A stretch of 64,000 nt of DNA, from NCBI RefSeq assembly GCF_017355785.1, contig NZ_JAFEWE010000006.1, positions 1 through 64,000 on the forward strand. The letters are read 5' to 3'. The notes beneath the pieces are model-generated. The model saw only the letters and a list, made by a program, of their open reading frames with translations, was not told the origin of the DNA and searched no databases. Positions 63,357 through 64,000 of the stretch are shown piece after piece (the first letter of the stretch is position 1; each line of letters begins with the position of its first letter). The stretch comes from Desertivirga arenae. GTDB lineage: Bacteria; Bacteroidota; Bacteroidia; Sphingobacteriales; Sphingobacteriaceae. A program made the translations under genes and the position numbers.

Positions 63357-63394
63357 AAAAAAGGACAGCCGTTTAAGTACAGCTGTCCTTTTTT
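63357..63394 (+). terminator. Terminator of the receiver-sugar transferase unit
   Basis: Six A plus GGACAGC (63357-63369) pairs with GCTGTCC plus six T (63382-63394), 13 bp, loop of 12. Strong, plus-strand T-run present. Confidence 0.9.
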
Positions 63395-63514
63395 CGTAAT
63401 AGACTTATTCATTTTTTTGAGATTATTAACTGCCTCTCGAATGGTCTAATTATAAATTCTAACACAAGTTTTCGATAATTTTCGTTGTTACCATTACAGA
63501 ACTGAGCATAAAAA

Positions 63515-63538
63515 AAGTGCCCCGGTTATGAGGCACTT
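63515..63538 (-). terminator. Terminator of the Thx gene, holding its stop codon
   Basis: AAGTGCC (63515-63521) pairs with GGCACTT (63532-63538), and on the minus strand the right arm is followed by TTTT. The stop codon of the Thx gene (63526-63528) lies inside the loop, so translation ends within the terminator. Confidence 0.75.
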
Positions 63539-63654
63539 AATTCAGCTTTTTCTTTTTTAGCTGCCCTGTTCTTTTTGGTTTGTTTCGGTCTTTTTTTTCC
63601 GAAAGATCCCATGGATATTTTTCCTTTTTTACTTTTCTTGTCGCCTCTTCCCAT
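63526..63654 (-). CDS. 30S ribosomal protein Thx family
   Basis: 42 residues from ATG 63654: MGRGDKKSKKGKISMGSFGK, then KRPKQTKKNRAAKKEKAELS and AS. The start M-G-R-G-D-x-K-T/S-K-x-G-K-I and the G-S-F/Y-G-K-x-R-P segment are the Thx/THX signature, a tiny basic protein that fills a cavity in the 30S head of Thermus and Bacteroidota ribosomes. The last four or so codons lie in the terminator. It is monocistronic. Confidence 0.85.
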   Translation of the reverse strand: MGRGDKKSKKGKISMGSFGKKRPKQTKKNRAAKKEKAELSAS

Positions 63655-63729
63655 AGTTTAAAATGTTAGCTATTAAGAATTTCAACAAGGAGCGAAGATG
63701 ATTGTTCTAAAATCTGCTAAAGAAATTTT

Positions 63730-64000
63730 CTAACCTACTTCAGCGTGCTCTTTCGCTGCAAGATATCTTTCTGCTTCCAAAGCAGCCATACAGCCACTTC
63801 CTGCAGCTGTTACAGCCTGCCTGTAATGTTTATCCTGAACATCACCGCAAGCAAATACACCTTCTATATTTGTTAAAGGAGTACCCGGCTTAGTAATAAG
63901 ATACCCTGTTTCATCCATATCCAACCATCCTTTAAAGATATCAGTGTTTGGTTTATGTCCGATAGCGACAAAGAAACCTGTTACATCAACTACCTTCTCT
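63730..64000 (-). CDS. trxB: Thioredoxin reductase, C-terminal part (continues beyond the window)
   Basis: Only the last 90 codons are inside; the 5' part lies beyond position 64000. Visible are [31 protein letters not shown] and the closing FAD motif [20 protein letters not shown] followed by [14 protein letters not shown], all diagnostic of thioredoxin-disulfide reductase (EC 1.8.1.9), which reduces thioredoxin with NADPH. The active-site CxxC is outside the window. The protein ends KEHAEVG. Confidence 0.93.
   Translation of the reverse strand, partial: EKVVDVTGFFVAIGHKPNTDIFKGWLDMDETGYLITKPGTPLTNIEGVFACGDVQDKHYRQAVTAAGSGCMAALEAERYLAAKEHAEVG

Overview
The window looks like chromosomal DNA of a Bacteroidota member, most likely a Sphingobacteriaceae relative (Pedobacter / Mucilaginibacter type). 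The reasons are the AT-rich base composition, the absence of Shine-Dalgarno sites, TAnnTTTG-type -7 elements, a SusC-style carboxypeptidase-regulatory/TonB receptor, a fused CcoN-CcoO oxidase with a mono-haem CcoP, YflT/PRC-barrel/DUF2382 stress proteins, a Thx ribosomal protein and DUF3857 transglutaminase-like proteins. No rRNA, tRNA, CRISPR, transposase or phage gene was seen. All placements come from reading the sequence alone.

Layout. 1-2.1 kb: a structured intergenic region followed by two DUF2382 stress genes. 2.1-13.2 kb: housekeeping and metabolic genes, namely DUF4202, malate:quinone oxidoreductase, ArgS, a LiaF-like membrane protein, an acyltransferase-3, a LysR / ferredoxin reductase / ferredoxin group, a Tat-exported SGNH hydrolase and a SYLF protein. 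13.3-25.6 kb: QueG, a TonB-type outer-membrane receptor with a Gly-rich secreted partner, a DEDDh exonuclease, a coupled pair of DUF3857/transglutaminase proteins (the first lacking its catalytic residues), a lone receiver, a polyprenyl synthase and two DUF2721 paralogues. 25.7-30.9 kb: a diadenylate-cyclase-like DACNV protein, a PRC-barrel/YflT protein, a receiver protein and TopB. 31.0-40.0 kb: a complete cbb3 oxidase locus (ccoI-ccoS, then ccoNO-ccoQ-like-ccoP-ccoG-fixH-TauE/SafE). GTGA-N6-TCAC palindromes precede both ccoI and ccoNO, and a tandem structured repeat lies between ccoS and ccoNO. 40-49.5 kb: a zinc-less sirtuin, a metallophosphoesterase, the TIGR03915/TIGR03916 radical-SAM DNA-repair pair, a FUSC transporter-like protein, an ExbD and a second PRC-barrel stress cluster with a 42-residue membrane peptide.

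49.7-55.9 kb is the most unusual part. A same-strand array encodes an acyl-homoserine-lactone-synthase-like GNAT protein, a ThiF/E1-like adenylyltransferase, a 7TMR-DISM sensor histidine kinase, a receiver-histidine kinase hybrid and a lone receiver. A paralogous receiver gene converges on it across a 21-bp perfect terminator. My reading, which is inference, is a self-contained make-and-sense signalling module. 56.3-64 kb: a CBM48-like protein, a membrane protein with tandem tyrosine-phosphatase folds (the second one dead), citrate synthase, two tandem beta-barrel proteins, a receiver gene overlapping a sugar transferase that carries its own pseudo-receiver, ribosomal protein Thx and the C-terminal end of thioredoxin reductase.

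Two themes recur. One is orphan receiver domains without any DNA-binding output (six proteins plus one pseudo-receiver). The other is a shared YflT-like module that links three separated stress loci.
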